Origin: an uncultured Armatimonadota bacterium
GTDB taxonomy: Bacteria > Armatimonadota > Armatimonadia > Armatimonadales > Armatimonadaceae
DNA length: 37,680 nucleotides
NCBI GenBank assembly: GCA_903910385.1
Contig: CAIVZM010000081.1
Span: forward strand, 1 to 37,680
Reading direction: 5' to 3'
Shown: piece by piece, positions 24,201 to 34,298 of the stretch
Layout: the number at the start of each line of letters is the position of its first letter
How positions within the stretch are numbered: the first letter of the stretch is position 1
Position numbers and translations under genes: made by a program
The notes under the pieces: model-generated
What the model saw: only the letters and a program-made list of their open reading frames with translations
What the model was told of the DNA's origin: nothing
Databases searched by the model: none

Positions 24201-26462
24201 TTATCGAACCGGGGCGGAAATGAAGCCGTAGTAGCGTCCCATCCAGTACGCCATCAGCCAGTCGTTGGGACGGTCTTCGCGTTCGCCGTTGTTGCCGATG
24301 ACCATCTTGTACGGTTCCTGATCGAACATGCACAATCCCATTTCACTGCGCGGCGGCAGGCGTTTGAGGCGCAGTTCGTCGATACCGGGCGTCAGGTCAC
24401 GTTCCACGTCTTCGCGCCACCGGTTGTCCACCGTCCATTCGATATGGTCGAGAGGCCAATCGCGTAGCTGGGCGATAGATTTGTCCAGCGGTACGGCGTC
24501 GCCGGAAAATTTGTTGTAGGCAAAGTCATAAAACGGGATGTGATCGTTCTTTACCGCCGGATGCCAGCGACGCATACTCATCTGCATGACGTTTTTGAGC
24601 GTCGGGTTCAGCGCATAAGTGACGGCGTTCGGGTAGACGATTGTCAATAACTCATCCTCGATATGGGTGCGTTCCGAGGGAGTGACAAACGATATTTTCA
24701 TCGCCAGTTTGTCGTAGCCGTATTTTTCCATCAGGAGTTTTGTCGCCTCCTGATAGCGTGGTTTCCCCGTCATGTGGTACGCAACACTGAGGTGGGTGAG
24801 AATTTCGACGGCGTTCCCTGCCGCTTCTTCGTTCCATGTCGGGTCATCGATCAGACTGCCGGGATTCCAGTGACCCCAGCGGGTCGCTACCCCGTCGATA
24901 TCCTGTAGGACGAAGCCATGATCGACAATCCCGCCGATAATGCGGTCTACCTGTGCGGCGACCCTCTTCTTTTCTTCCGCATCGGCGGCGAGGTCATAGT
25001 AAAGCGCGTAACCGAACATATGCCCGTCGACTTCGTCGGAACTGGCATCCCGCTTCCACAGCCACTTACCATCAGGAGAGGGAACCCAGCGCTTTTCGAT
25101 GATTTTTTCACGAGGATCGGTACGGTGCGACTCCGCGATTTCCTGCGGGGTGAATGTCTGGTCTACCTCATGGCGCGGCGCGGTCCCGACAGGAAGGACG
25201 GAACGGGCGATAAAGTGGGCGGTTCCCGTCGCTTGTTGCAGGATTTCCATGGCATGGAACGCCGCCTTTGCGTTTTCGCGGGCGTCCGCCGCACCGGTGA
25301 CCGTATAGCGCAGAGACTCCACCGCAAGGTACATTCCGGTATGCTCGCCGTCGTTGTCGTCATCCTCGATGAAACTTCGGGAAAGATCGCCGGGCTTGAC
25401 CAGAACGGCAGGGCCGACAAGACCCGGCGGACGAATGTGACGCGCCCGAAGCATCTTGAGATAGTAATCCGCCTTATCCGCAAGGGTCATTTTCCGACGT
25501 CGAATCGCATCGACGCCTCCAGCGGTCGCTACCCATGCCGTTCCGTCTGCGCTGATGGCGATATCCCGCGCTTCATCGTGGGAGAGCCAGCGCTTGCTGT
25601 GGCGTAGCGTCCAGGAATCGCCGTTGTAGCGCACAACGCCATTTTTGGTCGCCGCCCAGATTCTCCCGTCGGCGTCCCGCGTGACGCTCATCGCGCCCTG
25701 GAACGGCATTCCCTGTTTCGCGGAAAGGGAGCGAATGCGTTTATCGCCCCGGTAAAAGTCCAGTCCTCCTGTTGTTGCAATACAGGTCTCGCTGTCTGAC
25801 AGCGCCAGTAAATCGGTCACGTTACTGCTCAGAAGTACATCGGGGCGACCGAAGCGGCGGGCGGGCGGCGAACCGAGCGCGAGATTTTGCAGATACAAAC
25901 CGCTCGCCGTCCCGATCCAGAGGCGATTATCTGCTGTGGGTTGTACGGAGCGTATAGCGCGATGCCATGCGCCTTTGACTTCCCCCCATTTGCCGTTCTG
26001 TCGGAGAAAAATTCCGGTCGGGCCAGCGACAACCAGAACCTCGCCTTTGCCATCGCGCCGCCCGCCGATTGCACCCACTGGCTTCAGAGCAAGGTCTGTG
26101 GGCGTCACGCGTTCCGAAGTCGCACGGAACAGACCGTTCCATGCGCCCACCCACAGGGTTCCGTCTCCATCCCGGTAGAGCGAATTTGCCGGGCCGACGC
26201 TATTGCCGCCCTCCGGCGTTTTCCATTGGCCGTTTTCCAAAAAGCGAACGCCCGCGCCCGTAGCTGCCCATACGCGCCCCTGATTATCCAGAGTGAGAGC
26301 GCGAACGTCGTTTTCTTCCGTCGTCGCCAGCGGATACGCTGCGTGGCTTTCTTGAAAGAACGGCGTATCCGCAATCGGCATCGTAGTCTGAGCGACGGCG
26401 AAAGGAGAGAAATACAGTAGAGTCAGGACAAGACTATTCAAAAAAGTGTATCGAAAGAGCAA
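24201..26462 (-). CDS. Secreted two-component-type propeller protein with alpha/alpha-toroid-like C-terminus
   Basis: 753 residues with a signal peptide (MLFRYTFLNSLVLTLLYFSPFAVA before QTT). Residues about 45-335 form repeats typical of the Reg_prop family found in the periplasmic sensor of hybrid two-component systems: VRALTLDNQGRVWAATGAGV, LYRDGDGTLWVGAWNGLFR, VQPTADNRLWIGTASGLYL, VTRDADGRIWAATKNGV, IAISADGTAWVATAGGVD. The rest, about 345-753, is mainly helical and Trp/Tyr/His-rich (RWGHWNPGSLIDDPTWNEEAAGN, HIEDELLTIVYPNAV), suggesting a six-hairpin or glycosidase-like toroid. No kinase or transmembrane segment follows. The TTG start at 26462 is supported by GGAGGA 6 nt upstream. Function unknown; glycan binding and cleavage is a reasonable guess. 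Confidence 0.75.
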   Translation of the reverse strand: MLFRYTFLNSLVLTLLYFSPFAVAQTTMPIADTPFFQESHAAYPLATTEENDVRALTLDNQGRVWAATGAGVRFLENGQWKTPEGGNSVGPANSLYRDGDGTLWVGAWNGLFRATSERVTPTDLALKPVGAIGGRRDGKGEVLVVAGPTGIFLRQNGKWGEVKGAWHRAIRSVQPTADNRLWIGTASGLYLQNLALGSPPARRFGRPDVLLSSNVTDLLALSDSETCIATTGGLDFYRGDKRIRSLSAKQGMPFQGAMSVTRDADGRIWAATKNGVVRYNGDSWTLRHSKRWLSHDEARDIAISADGTAWVATAGGVDAIRRRKMTLADKADYYLKMLRARHIRPPGLVGPAVLVKPGDLSRSFIEDDDNDGEHTGMYLAVESLRYTVTGAADARENAKAAFHAMEILQQATGTAHFIARSVLPVGTAPRHEVDQTFTPQEIAESHRTDPREKIIEKRWVPSPDGKWLWKRDASSDEVDGHMFGYALYYDLAADAEEKKRVAAQVDRIIGGIVDHGFVLQDIDGVATRWGHWNPGSLIDDPTWNEEAAGNAVEILTHLSVAYHMTGKPRYQEATKLLMEKYGYDKLAMKISFVTPSERTHIEDELLTIVYPNAVTYALNPTLKNVMQMSMRRWHPAVKNDHIPFYDFAYNKFSGDAVPLDKSIAQLRDWPLDHIEWTVDNRWREDVERDLTPGIDELRLKRLPPRSEMGLCMFDQEPYKMVIGNNGEREDRPNDWLMAYWMGRYYGFISAPVR

Positions 26463-26588
26463 GAGAAATCCTCCGGAATGTTCCGTTAGCCCTTGAATTC
26501 ATCAGAGCTGGCATAATCTCCTTATTCTGGATATCACGCCTGATCCGCCATAACTAACCGAGGAAAGAGTCTAACGCTGTTACTGCGA

Positions 26589-28001
26589 TCAGGTGAGAAT
26601 GCTTTTGATGACCTGTGACGGTTCGACGCCGGTCAGTTTGGCGTCCAGTCCCTGGAACTTGTAGGTGAAGGACTCATGCGCGACGCCCAACTGGTGGAGC
26701 ATGGTCGCATGAAGATCGTGTACCGTTGTCACGTTCTCGATGGCGGCATAGCCCAGGTCGTCCGTTGCGCCGTGAACCATGCCGCCGCGAACGCCCGCTC
26801 CGGCAAGCCAGACGGACATCGCCTTATTATGGTGGTCGCGTCCGCTACCGCCCTGTGACATGGGAGTGCGCCCGAACTCGCCCGCCCAGACAATCAGGGT
26901 GTCTTCCAGCATTCCCCGCTGTTTCAAATCCGTGATCAGCGCCATACAGGCGCGGTCGATTTCCAGTGATTTGAGCCGGATTCCCTCTTTGATATCGCCG
27001 TGATGATCCCAGTCCTTGTGGTAAAGCTGGATGAAGCGGACGCCTTTTTCGGCGAGTCGACGCGCCAGCAGGCAGTTCGACGCAAACGAGCCGTCGCCGG
27101 GCTGACACCCGTACAGTTCCAGCGTTTCTTTCTTTTCGCGGGAGACATCCAGCAATGCCGGGACGCTCGCCTGCATCTGGAACGCCAGTTCGTACTGCGC
27201 GATACGGGTGGCGATTTCCGGGTCGTCCGCCACGGTATTGTATTCTTTATTGAGCGCGTTTATCGCCCTGATATCACTGCCCTGACGATCCCGCGTGACG
27301 CCCGGAGGGTTCGCCATATATAAGACCGGGTCGCCCTTACTACGCAACTGGACGCCCTGATACTTGCTGGGAAGGAAGCCGCTACTCCACTGTCGCGCCG
27401 CAATCGGCTGATTTTGCCCGCCCTGACCCAGCGAGGTCAGCACCACGAAGCCCGGTAAGTCTTTTGCCAGATTGCCAAGACCGTAGGTCACCCACGAACC
27501 CATGCTCGGTCTGCCCGCGATCTGCGAACCGGTGTTCATGAACATATGCGCGGGATCATGGTTGATAGCATCGGTGGTCATGGAGCGGATCAGGCAGATT
27601 TCATCCATGACGGAGCCGATATGCGGAAGCAGGGCGCTGATTTCGATCTGGTTCTTGCCGTATCGGGCGAAGGGGTGTTGCGGCCCGAAGCAGGTCAGTC
27701 GTTGCCCCTGCAGTTGCGCCAATTGTTGCCCTTTCGTCATGCTATCGGGCATGGGCTGACCGTTCATCGCCGCCAGTTTGGGCTTGGGGTCGAACGTCTC
27801 CAGATGCGACGGCCCGCCCGCCATACTGAGCCAGATGACCCGCTTCGCTTTCTGAGGCAAGGTGACGACTCCCTGCGCGTGCGCCTTACCTTCCAGAGAC
27901 GCCAGCGCTAACGCTCCCAGACCGTGGACGGCGCGACCCAGTAGCGCCCGGCGGGTCATTTGCTGGGAGCGGAATTGTTTGAGTTCTGATTCTCTTGTCA
28001 T
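26589..28001 (-). CDS. DUF1501 family protein with Tat-type signal
   Basis: 470 residues. The DUF1501 domain belongs to the alkaline-phosphatase-like superfamily and is always found in Planctomycetes and related phyla beside DUF1553 genes; its reaction is not established. Motifs are AKRVIWLSMAGGPSHLETFDPKP, ICLIRSMTTDAINHDPAHMFMNTGSQ, PSMGSWVTYGLGN, ARRLAEKGVRFIQLYHKDWDHHGDI, WAGEFGRTPMSQGGSGRDHHNKAMSVWLAGAGVRGG, and NVTTVHDLHATMLHQLG. Twin arginines in MTRRALLGRAVHGLG indicate Tat export. I prefer ATG 28001 (TTRESEL-type N-terminus) to the first ATG at 28082, which would overlap the upstream gene. It starts 23 nt after the DUF1553 gene, so they form one operon. Confidence 0.9.
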   Translation of the reverse strand: MTRESELKQFRSQQMTRRALLGRAVHGLGALALASLEGKAHAQGVVTLPQKAKRVIWLSMAGGPSHLETFDPKPKLAAMNGQPMPDSMTKGQQLAQLQGQRLTCFGPQHPFARYGKNQIEISALLPHIGSVMDEICLIRSMTTDAINHDPAHMFMNTGSQIAGRPSMGSWVTYGLGNLAKDLPGFVVLTSLGQGGQNQPIAARQWSSGFLPSKYQGVQLRSKGDPVLYMANPPGVTRDRQGSDIRAINALNKEYNTVADDPEIATRIAQYELAFQMQASVPALLDVSREKKETLELYGCQPGDGSFASNCLLARRLAEKGVRFIQLYHKDWDHHGDIKEGIRLKSLEIDRACMALITDLKQRGMLEDTLIVWAGEFGRTPMSQGGSGRDHHNKAMSVWLAGAGVRGGMVHGATDDLGYAAIENVTTVHDLHATMLHQLGVAHESFTYKFQGLDAKLTGVEPSQVIKSILT

Positions 28002-28024
28002 AGTCTTAATGGTTATCGTAGGTA

Positions 28025-31000
28025 TCAGGGACGGGTGATGGTCTCGTGAAGATTGAGTAGCGTTCGTGCGACGTGCATCCACGCGGCGAGTTCGGCTTTA
28101 TCCACCATCGGCGGCAGGGGCGCATTTCCCGTCTTGAGAAGCGCTTCTGCGGATGCGGCATCGTTCTGATAGGCGGCGCGGCGCTCTTTGTAGACGTTTT
28201 GCAGGATCTGAAATTCCGCAGGGGTGGGGGTACGTTGAAGCGTCTGGCGCCACGCCCAGTTCAGGCGCTGTTCCGGCGTTCCTTTCGCTTCGGTCAGGAT
28301 ACGCGCCCCGAAGGAACGGGCTGCCTCCACATATGTCGGGTCGTTCAGAGTGACCAGCGCCTGTTGCGGAATATTGGAGCGGTTGCGTTCGGCGGTGCAC
28401 TCTTCCCGACTCGGGGCGTCGAACGCGAGCATCGACGGGTGCAGAAAACTCCGCTGCCACCAGGCATAAAGACCACGGCGGTACTGGCTTTCGCCCTTAT
28501 CCGCCATGTAGTCGCGCACCGGGAAGTTGAGATTTTCCCAGTACCGTTCCGGTTGATAAGGCTTGACGCTGGGACCGCCGATCTTCAAAGACAGCAGACC
28601 GGATACCGCCAGAGCATTGTCCCGCACTTCTTCCGCGTCCAGACGGAATCGGCTCTGTCGAGCGAACTCCCGGTTATAGGGGTCACGCGCCAGCAGAGAT
28701 TTGCTGGCGGTGGATGCGAGCGAATTGCTCCGCAATTCGCTGACCTGTTTGTAGGTGGCGCTGTTTACCAGCATTCGCACCATATGTTTGGTATCCCAAC
28801 CGCTATCCCGGAACTCGCAGGCAAGCCAGTCCAGCAACTCTGGATTTGTGGGCGGTTCTCCCTGTGCGCCGAGGTCTTCGAGGACTTTGCTCAGTCCGGT
28901 TCCGAAGAACTGCTTCCACAGACGGTTCACCACGGTTCGCGCCGTCAGCGGGTTTTCTTTGCTGACCAGCCAGTTGGCGAGATCAAGGCGCGTTCCGCCT
29001 TTTGCCGGGGGCAGGAACGCCGGAGTGGCGGGCTTGACCACTTCACCGCTCTCATCCATGAAATTTCCGCGAGGCAGGATACGAACCGTCCGGGGATTGT
29101 TATTTTTGACCGTCACCAGACACCGACCGATAGTCGCTTCATACTCGTTTCGCCCCTTTGTCGCTTCGGCGATCTCATTGCGCAGAGGAGCAAGGTCTGG
29201 CGCGATAGTCTTAAAGTAGGTGTGGAGTTTTTCTGTTTGCGCGGATGTACGCTTCTCCAGAGGGAGGGACACAATATCGGCGATCTCTCGGGGCGCCGCT
29301 GTCAACGGTCGCGGAACGGTAGGATTTCCGGTGACCGACAGGCGGAATTTACCCAGAGTATGGGAGTCGCCATGATTCTGCTTCAGCGTTACTTGAAGGA
29401 TTTCGCTATCGGATAACGTTAATTTCTCGGTAAGTGTCAGCGCCAGCGATTGCGCCTGGCCTGCCTGCGGAAGTATCGCCCATCCGAAGCTGTCGCCTTT
29501 TGCATCACCGTCGATGACGGAAGTGGCGTTCCACAGTCGGTAGGGGTTTCCCTCTGCGTATTCTTTTTGCTCAAAGGAAGCTTGCGCGGCGCCAAACCGG
29601 ATGAGGCGCGGTTGCGTCCCAGCCTTGAGGATCTGCGCCTCCACTTCCGTGAGAACGAAGTTGCCATTTCCGGCGCGACCCGGACCCTGAGAAGGCAGCG
29701 AGGTGTCGGGGAGGGCTTCCAACCGCAGTCCGGTCAGCGTGCCGGACATCTTTAGATCGATGGTATAAGCGGTTTTATCGGGAGACGCTCCCTGAGCGAG
29801 CACGGCGCTATCCGTTTGGACGTTCAGTTGAACGCCGTTGATCGCGGTGGCTCTGATCGGTTTTAACGCCGTCCACAGCGCCTGTGACGCTATTTCCTCG
29901 CGGACGCTTTTTTCCCATTCGCTCTGCGCCGACGCTACTTCGGGATGGGGCGCATCGAATTTCCGCTGTAGTTCGGACACATGAGCGTCCCGGCGGGCGA
30001 GTTCGCTTTTCTGGGCAGTATCGGGCGTGAGCATCCCCGGTTCGCGTGCCCCTATAATGTCCTCTCTGATATCGGCGAAGTAGGCTCCCAGCGTATAGAA
30101 GTCGCGGGTGCGAATCGGGTCGAACTTGTGGTCATGGCATTGAGCGCACCCGGTGGTCTGCCCCAGCCAGACCGTCCCGACCGCACGTACCCGGTCGGTC
30201 AGGTAACGCGCCTCGTAGTCTTTGGGCTGTCCGCCGCCTTCTTCGGTGGTCAGCAAAAGCCGATTGAATGCCGACCCAATGCGCGTTTCTTGATTGGCAT
30301 CGGGAAGCAAGTCTCCGGCGAGTTGCTCCCGCGTGAAGCGGTCAAAGCGTTTATTCGAATTGAAGGAGGCGATAACCCAGTCCCGGTACGGCCAGATGTT
30401 GCGCGGCGTGTCGCTGTGATAGCCGATAGTGTCGGCGAATCGGACGACATCGAGCCAACCTTGCGCCATCCGTTCGCCATAGTGCGGGCTTGCCAGCAGA
30501 CGCTCGACCAGGTTTTCATATGCCTTCGGCGATTTGTCCTGCTCGAAGGCGGTCACTTCGGCGGGAGTCGGGGGAAGTCCGATCAGGTCAAAGGAAAGGC
30601 GTCGGATTAGCGTCCGCCGATCTGCCTGGGGCGAGGGCTTGAGACCGATTTCCGTCAGTCGTTTCTGTACCAGAAAGTCTATCGGGTTCTTGCCAGCGGG
30701 AATCGCGGCTTTCACCGGCGCTTCATACGACCAGTGTTTCTGATAGATAGCCCCTTCGTCGATCCAGCGCAGCAGGAGGCGCTTCTGTATCGGCGTCAGC
30801 GTTTTATGGAAATCGGCGGGCGGCATCTGACGGGCGTCGCCCGCGGGAGCCATGATCCGGCGCGTCAGTTCGCTCATGAGAACGTCGCCCGGAATAATAG
30901 CGCTATTGGGCTGATCAAGCCTCAGATTTGCCTGCCGCTTGTTTTTGTCCGGGCCATGACAGGCGAAGCAGTTATTGGAGAGGATGGGGCGGATATCGCG

Positions 31001-31168
31001 GTTGAAGACAATCTTTGTCGGTATCGTTTCCGCTGGCATTGTGTGGGCAGGCATCGGCGGCGCAGGCTTCATTGGTCCGGCGAGGCTGATTCCGGCGAAG
31101 ACAGCGGTGGGCAACCCGCAACAAACAATTTTGAGGACGTTCATAGTTCTTTCCGTACTCTTATCCAT
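28025..31168 (-). CDS. PSCyt1-DUF1549-DUF1553 cytochrome-type protein
   Basis: 1047 residues from ATG 31168, with an export signal around MNVLKIVCCGLPTAVFAG. A PSCyt1 domain has one c-type heme site C67-FACH in ILSNNCFACHGP and MPPADFHKTLT later. DUF1549 follows (ADRRTLIRRLSFDLIGLPPTPAEV, YGERMAQGWLDVVRFADT), containing another CxxCH in GCAQCHDHKFDPIRTRDFY. A middle region of about 350 residues includes a lectin/discoidin-like beta segment. DUF1553 closes the protein (DLANWLVSKENPLTARTVVNRLWKQFFGTGL, NPELLDWLACEFRDSGW). The function of these proteins is unproven; they occur with sulfatase/glycan genes. AGGAGG lies close to ATG 31168; ATG 31144 is the alternative. Confidence 0.92.
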   Translation of the reverse strand: MDKSTERTMNVLKIVCCGLPTAVFAGISLAGPMKPAPPMPAHTMPAETIPTKIVFNRDIRPILSNNCFACHGPDKNKRQANLRLDQPNSAIIPGDVLMSELTRRIMAPAGDARQMPPADFHKTLTPIQKRLLLRWIDEGAIYQKHWSYEAPVKAAIPAGKNPIDFLVQKRLTEIGLKPSPQADRRTLIRRLSFDLIGLPPTPAEVTAFEQDKSPKAYENLVERLLASPHYGERMAQGWLDVVRFADTIGYHSDTPRNIWPYRDWVIASFNSNKRFDRFTREQLAGDLLPDANQETRIGSAFNRLLLTTEEGGGQPKDYEARYLTDRVRAVGTVWLGQTTGCAQCHDHKFDPIRTRDFYTLGAYFADIREDIIGAREPGMLTPDTAQKSELARRDAHVSELQRKFDAPHPEVASAQSEWEKSVREEIASQALWTALKPIRATAINGVQLNVQTDSAVLAQGASPDKTAYTIDLKMSGTLTGLRLEALPDTSLPSQGPGRAGNGNFVLTEVEAQILKAGTQPRLIRFGAAQASFEQKEYAEGNPYRLWNATSVIDGDAKGDSFGWAILPQAGQAQSLALTLTEKLTLSDSEILQVTLKQNHGDSHTLGKFRLSVTGNPTVPRPLTAAPREIADIVSLPLEKRTSAQTEKLHTYFKTIAPDLAPLRNEIAEATKGRNEYEATIGRCLVTVKNNNPRTVRILPRGNFMDESGEVVKPATPAFLPPAKGGTRLDLANWLVSKENPLTARTVVNRLWKQFFGTGLSKVLEDLGAQGEPPTNPELLDWLACEFRDSGWDTKHMVRMLVNSATYKQVSELRSNSLASTASKSLLARDPYNREFARQSRFRLDAEEVRDNALAVSGLLSLKIGGPSVKPYQPERYWENLNFPVRDYMADKGESQYRRGLYAWWQRSFLHPSMLAFDAPSREECTAERNRSNIPQQALVTLNDPTYVEAARSFGARILTEAKGTPEQRLNWAWRQTLQRTPTPAEFQILQNVYKERRAAYQNDAASAEALLKTGNAPLPPMVDKAELAAWMHVARTLLNLHETITRP

Positions 31169-31274
31169 CGCCTCCTCTTTCCCCTGCAAAGTCCGGTACG
31201 CTTTTCCGTAAATCAGGCAAGACCCGGTAGAGGCAGGTGACGTTTTCCGCACAGCATCTCTGGCTTTAGTAAAG

Positions 31275-31280
31275 TATAAT
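31275..31280 (+). promoter_or_regulatory. Possible -10 box for the rightward DUF1553 gene
   Basis: Perfect TATAAT 47 bp before ATG 31328, in the short gap between the two divergent cytochrome genes. No clear -35 hexamer is visible at normal spacing, so this rests on the -10 alone. Confidence 0.35.
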
Positions 31281-31327
31281 CTTCACGGCAAAGGGATTTA
31301 TGTCGCCAGTGGCGAACGGGGGTAATT

Positions 31328-34294
31328 ATGCATCGTATCGCATCGCTTCTGGGACTGATGGCGCTCCCTATTGCGCTGGCGCTGGCGACTCCGCCGTCTG
31401 CGACGGAGCAGGCGACATCGGAGTTTTTTGAAAACTCCGTTCGACCTATTCTTGTCACCCGGTGCGTCTCGTGCCATGGAGCGACTCAGCAAATGGGCAA
31501 TTTGCGACTGGATAGAGGCATCACTCCGGCGCAGGCGCAAAAGCTGGTACGAGCGATTGGTTATGAAGCAAGCGTCAAGATGCCGCCATCAGGGCGACTC
31601 TCGGAGAGCGACCGGGCGGCGCTGACACGCTGGGCGAACTCCGGGGCGTCCTTCCCGAAAACTTCGACCAGCGCTGGTCGCGGAGGATCGCAATCGTGGC
31701 CGTTTACGCCATTACGTCCGCCGCTTGCGCCGCCCGTGGATCAGGCGCGAACGGATATCGATGCCTTCCTTCTGGCGAAACTTCACACACTGGGACTGAC
31801 ATTCGCTCCCCCGGCGGACAGGCGAACGCTGATTCGGCGTGTCTCTTTTGATCTGACCGGGCTACCGCCGACCCCGGAAAAAGTCGAATCTTTCGTCGCT
31901 GACAGACGTCCCGACGCTTACGAACGGGTGGTCGATGAACTTCTGGCATCGCCGGGATACGGCGAGCGTTGGGGCAGGCGATGGCTGGATGTAGCGCGGT
32001 ACGCCGACTCCGCCGACGCCCGTGGACTCGGCGGCGAGGGCGATATCAGCGAGGCATGGCGGTATCGTGATTGGGTCATCGGGGCATTGAACGCCGATAT
32101 CCCCTATACCGATTTTATCCGTCTCCAACTCGCAGGAGACCTTTACGACGACCCTGTGCCGACCGGTTTTCTGGCGATTGGAAACTGGGGAAACGGCGAT
32201 GCCGACAAAGACAAGATTCTCACCGATATCGCCGATGATCAGGTGGACGTGACAAGTAAGGCGTTCCTCGGTCTGACCGTTGGGTGCGCTCGTTGTCATG
32301 ACCACAAGTTCGACCCCATCTCGACCAGAGACTATTACTCACTGGCGGGAATCTTCTTTTCCAGCCATATCCTGCCCCGTCTGACCCCGAAAGGTCAGGG
32401 CGAAGTCATGTTGCGGATTCCGCTGGAAACGCCCGGCCAGAAAGCCGCGCAGGCGAAACTCGCGGAAATGAATCGGCGTCTTGCGACAGAACGGGACGCC
32501 GCACAGAAAGCGGTAGCGGAAAAATGGGCGCAGGAGGCGAAGGCGGGGCGTATTCTTGACCGGGCGAAATGGGACGAGTTTATCGGCGTCGGCGGACCGT
32601 CCACACTGAGGATTCCGTTTCAGCGATTGGGCGATGTGGCAGGGATTGAGGGCGTCAAAGGCGAAAAAGAGGCCCTCAGCGCCACCGTGAACACGACAGC
32701 GCAGGCGCAACGAATTTTGACATTCACGTTGCCGCCGCGTTCGGTCAATCTCCATCCCAGCCCAACTGCCGGAGTGGCGGCGATCTGGAAAGCGGAACAT
32801 AGCGGAACCGTAGCGGTGGAAGCGTCCCTGATGGATGCCGACCCCGCCTGCGGCGATGGGTTCGCGTGGGAATTACGTCAGGGGGATGTCGTTCTGGAGA
32901 AGGGGAAAGTCGAAAATGGCGGAAAATCTCCTCTGCTGAAACGCTCAGTGACGGTTCGTGAGGGGGAAATTCTCCTGCTGTGCATCCTTCCCGGCGGCGA
33001 ATACAGTTGTGATACCACCACTATCGCCTGGAAAGTGGGCGACCGGAATCTGACCGCCGATGCGCTGGCGAATCCGGGTAAAGGGGCGTTTGGGCCGTGG
33101 CGTTTCGCCGACCTTGGCGCGATCAAGCGGACGCCGGAGATGGAAGCGGTCATTTCCCTATGGAAATCTGGTGATCAGACAAAAGCCCTGAATCTTGCCG
33201 CAATGTTGCCTCCTGACCAGAAGGAAAAGGGCGGATTTTTGCCGGACAGTGAAGCGTTTCTGATGCCAGAAGCGAAAGCATCCCGCGACGCTCTGGAAAA
33301 GGAACGCGCCGCCTTGAAGGCGCAAATTCCGGCGACCCCGCAAATCGCCAACGGCATCGCGGAAGGGGGCGTTCCTGGAAGCCAGCATGAGGGCATCCAT
33401 GATGTCCGGGTGCATCGGCGGGGACGCTACGATAATCTTGGCGACATTGTTCCCCGTGGCGCTCCGGTCGTTCTGGGCGGCGGACCCCTTCCCATCACTT
33501 CCGGTAGTGGACGGCGCGAACTGGGGCAATGGATCGCCAGTGAGAAGAACCCGATGACAGCACGGGTCATTGCCAACCGTATCTGGCAGGGGCATTTCGG
33601 ACGTGGAATCGTGGCGACTCCGAGTAACTTCGGTCTGCTGGGCGAAAAACCGACCCACCCGGAACTGCTGGACTGGCTGGCGTCCCGACTGATCGCCGAC
33701 GGATGGAGTTTGAAAAAGCTCCATCGGCGTATCGTCACCAGCGATGCCTACCGACAATCTTCCGTTCCGTCGAAGGCGGCGCTCGCTCGCGACCCGGACA
33801 ATCGTCTGCTATCGCGTGCGCCGCGTCTCCGGTTAGAGTCCGAAGCCCTGCGCGACAGCCTGCTGTCAGTTACCGGGAAACTGGATCGGACATCGGGCGG
33901 AATGGCGTTCCGCGACCTTGCGATTCCGCGCCGAACTGTTTACGCGATGACAATCCGGTCTGATCGCACGGGCTTCGGGCCACTCTTCGATGCCGCCGAT
34001 TCGACCAACAGTATCGAAAAACGGACTATTTCCACGGTTGCCCCGCAAGCCCTGTACCTGCTCAACAGCCCCTTTGCGCTGGAACAGGCGCAGGCGCTCG
34101 CGATCCGTCTCAGAGCGCATCCCGGTACGGACAATGATCGGATCGACTATATCTACCGGCTTCTTTACTCCCGGCCACCGACCGCACGGGAAATCACTCT
34201 GGGGAAATCTTTCCTGATGCAATCGGGTGGGGACGGTTGGGACGCCTACGCTCAGGTCTTGCTCTGCGCGAATGAATTCTTTTATGTGGACTGA
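31328..34294 (+). CDS. PSCyt1-DUF1549-DUF1553 cytochrome-type protein, second copy
   Basis: 988 residues with signal peptide MHRIASLLGLMALPIALALA. The heme motif CVSCH is at 46-50 in ILVTRCVSCHGATQQMG. DUF1549 has IDAFLLAKLHTLGLTFAPPADRRTLIRRVSFDLTGLPPTPEKV, RWGRRWLDVARYADSADARG and GCARCHDHKFDPISTRDYY. A coiled, Ala/Lys/Glu-rich segment (QKAAQAKLAEMNRRLATERDAAQ) follows. DUF1553 is at the end (GQWIASEKNPMTARVIANRIWQGHFGRGIV, PELLDWLASRLIADGWSLKKLHRRIV). It is only partly similar to the leftward copy, so this is an old duplication or a separately acquired pair. GGGGG lies 6 nt before ATG 31328. The DUF1501 gene follows 4 nt after the stop. Confidence 0.93.
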   Translation: MHRIASLLGLMALPIALALATPPSATEQATSEFFENSVRPILVTRCVSCHGATQQMGNLRLDRGITPAQAQKLVRAIGYEASVKMPPSGRLSESDRAALTRWANSGASFPKTSTSAGRGGSQSWPFTPLRPPLAPPVDQARTDIDAFLLAKLHTLGLTFAPPADRRTLIRRVSFDLTGLPPTPEKVESFVADRRPDAYERVVDELLASPGYGERWGRRWLDVARYADSADARGLGGEGDISEAWRYRDWVIGALNADIPYTDFIRLQLAGDLYDDPVPTGFLAIGNWGNGDADKDKILTDIADDQVDVTSKAFLGLTVGCARCHDHKFDPISTRDYYSLAGIFFSSHILPRLTPKGQGEVMLRIPLETPGQKAAQAKLAEMNRRLATERDAAQKAVAEKWAQEAKAGRILDRAKWDEFIGVGGPSTLRIPFQRLGDVAGIEGVKGEKEALSATVNTTAQAQRILTFTLPPRSVNLHPSPTAGVAAIWKAEHSGTVAVEASLMDADPACGDGFAWELRQGDVVLEKGKVENGGKSPLLKRSVTVREGEILLLCILPGGEYSCDTTTIAWKVGDRNLTADALANPGKGAFGPWRFADLGAIKRTPEMEAVISLWKSGDQTKALNLAAMLPPDQKEKGGFLPDSEAFLMPEAKASRDALEKERAALKAQIPATPQIANGIAEGGVPGSQHEGIHDVRVHRRGRYDNLGDIVPRGAPVVLGGGPLPITSGSGRRELGQWIASEKNPMTARVIANRIWQGHFGRGIVATPSNFGLLGEKPTHPELLDWLASRLIADGWSLKKLHRRIVTSDAYRQSSVPSKAALARDPDNRLLSRAPRLRLESEALRDSLLSVTGKLDRTSGGMAFRDLAIPRRTVYAMTIRSDRTGFGPLFDAADSTNSIEKRTISTVAPQALYLLNSPFALEQAQALAIRLRAHPGTDNDRIDYIYRLLYSRPPTAREITLGKSFLMQSGGDGWDAYAQVLLCANEFFYVD

Positions 34295-34298
34295 AAAT

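Noticed and set aside
28073-29416. 447-codon plus-strand open frame
   Set aside because: It is the complement of the DUF1553 coding region and shows no domain or signal peptide.
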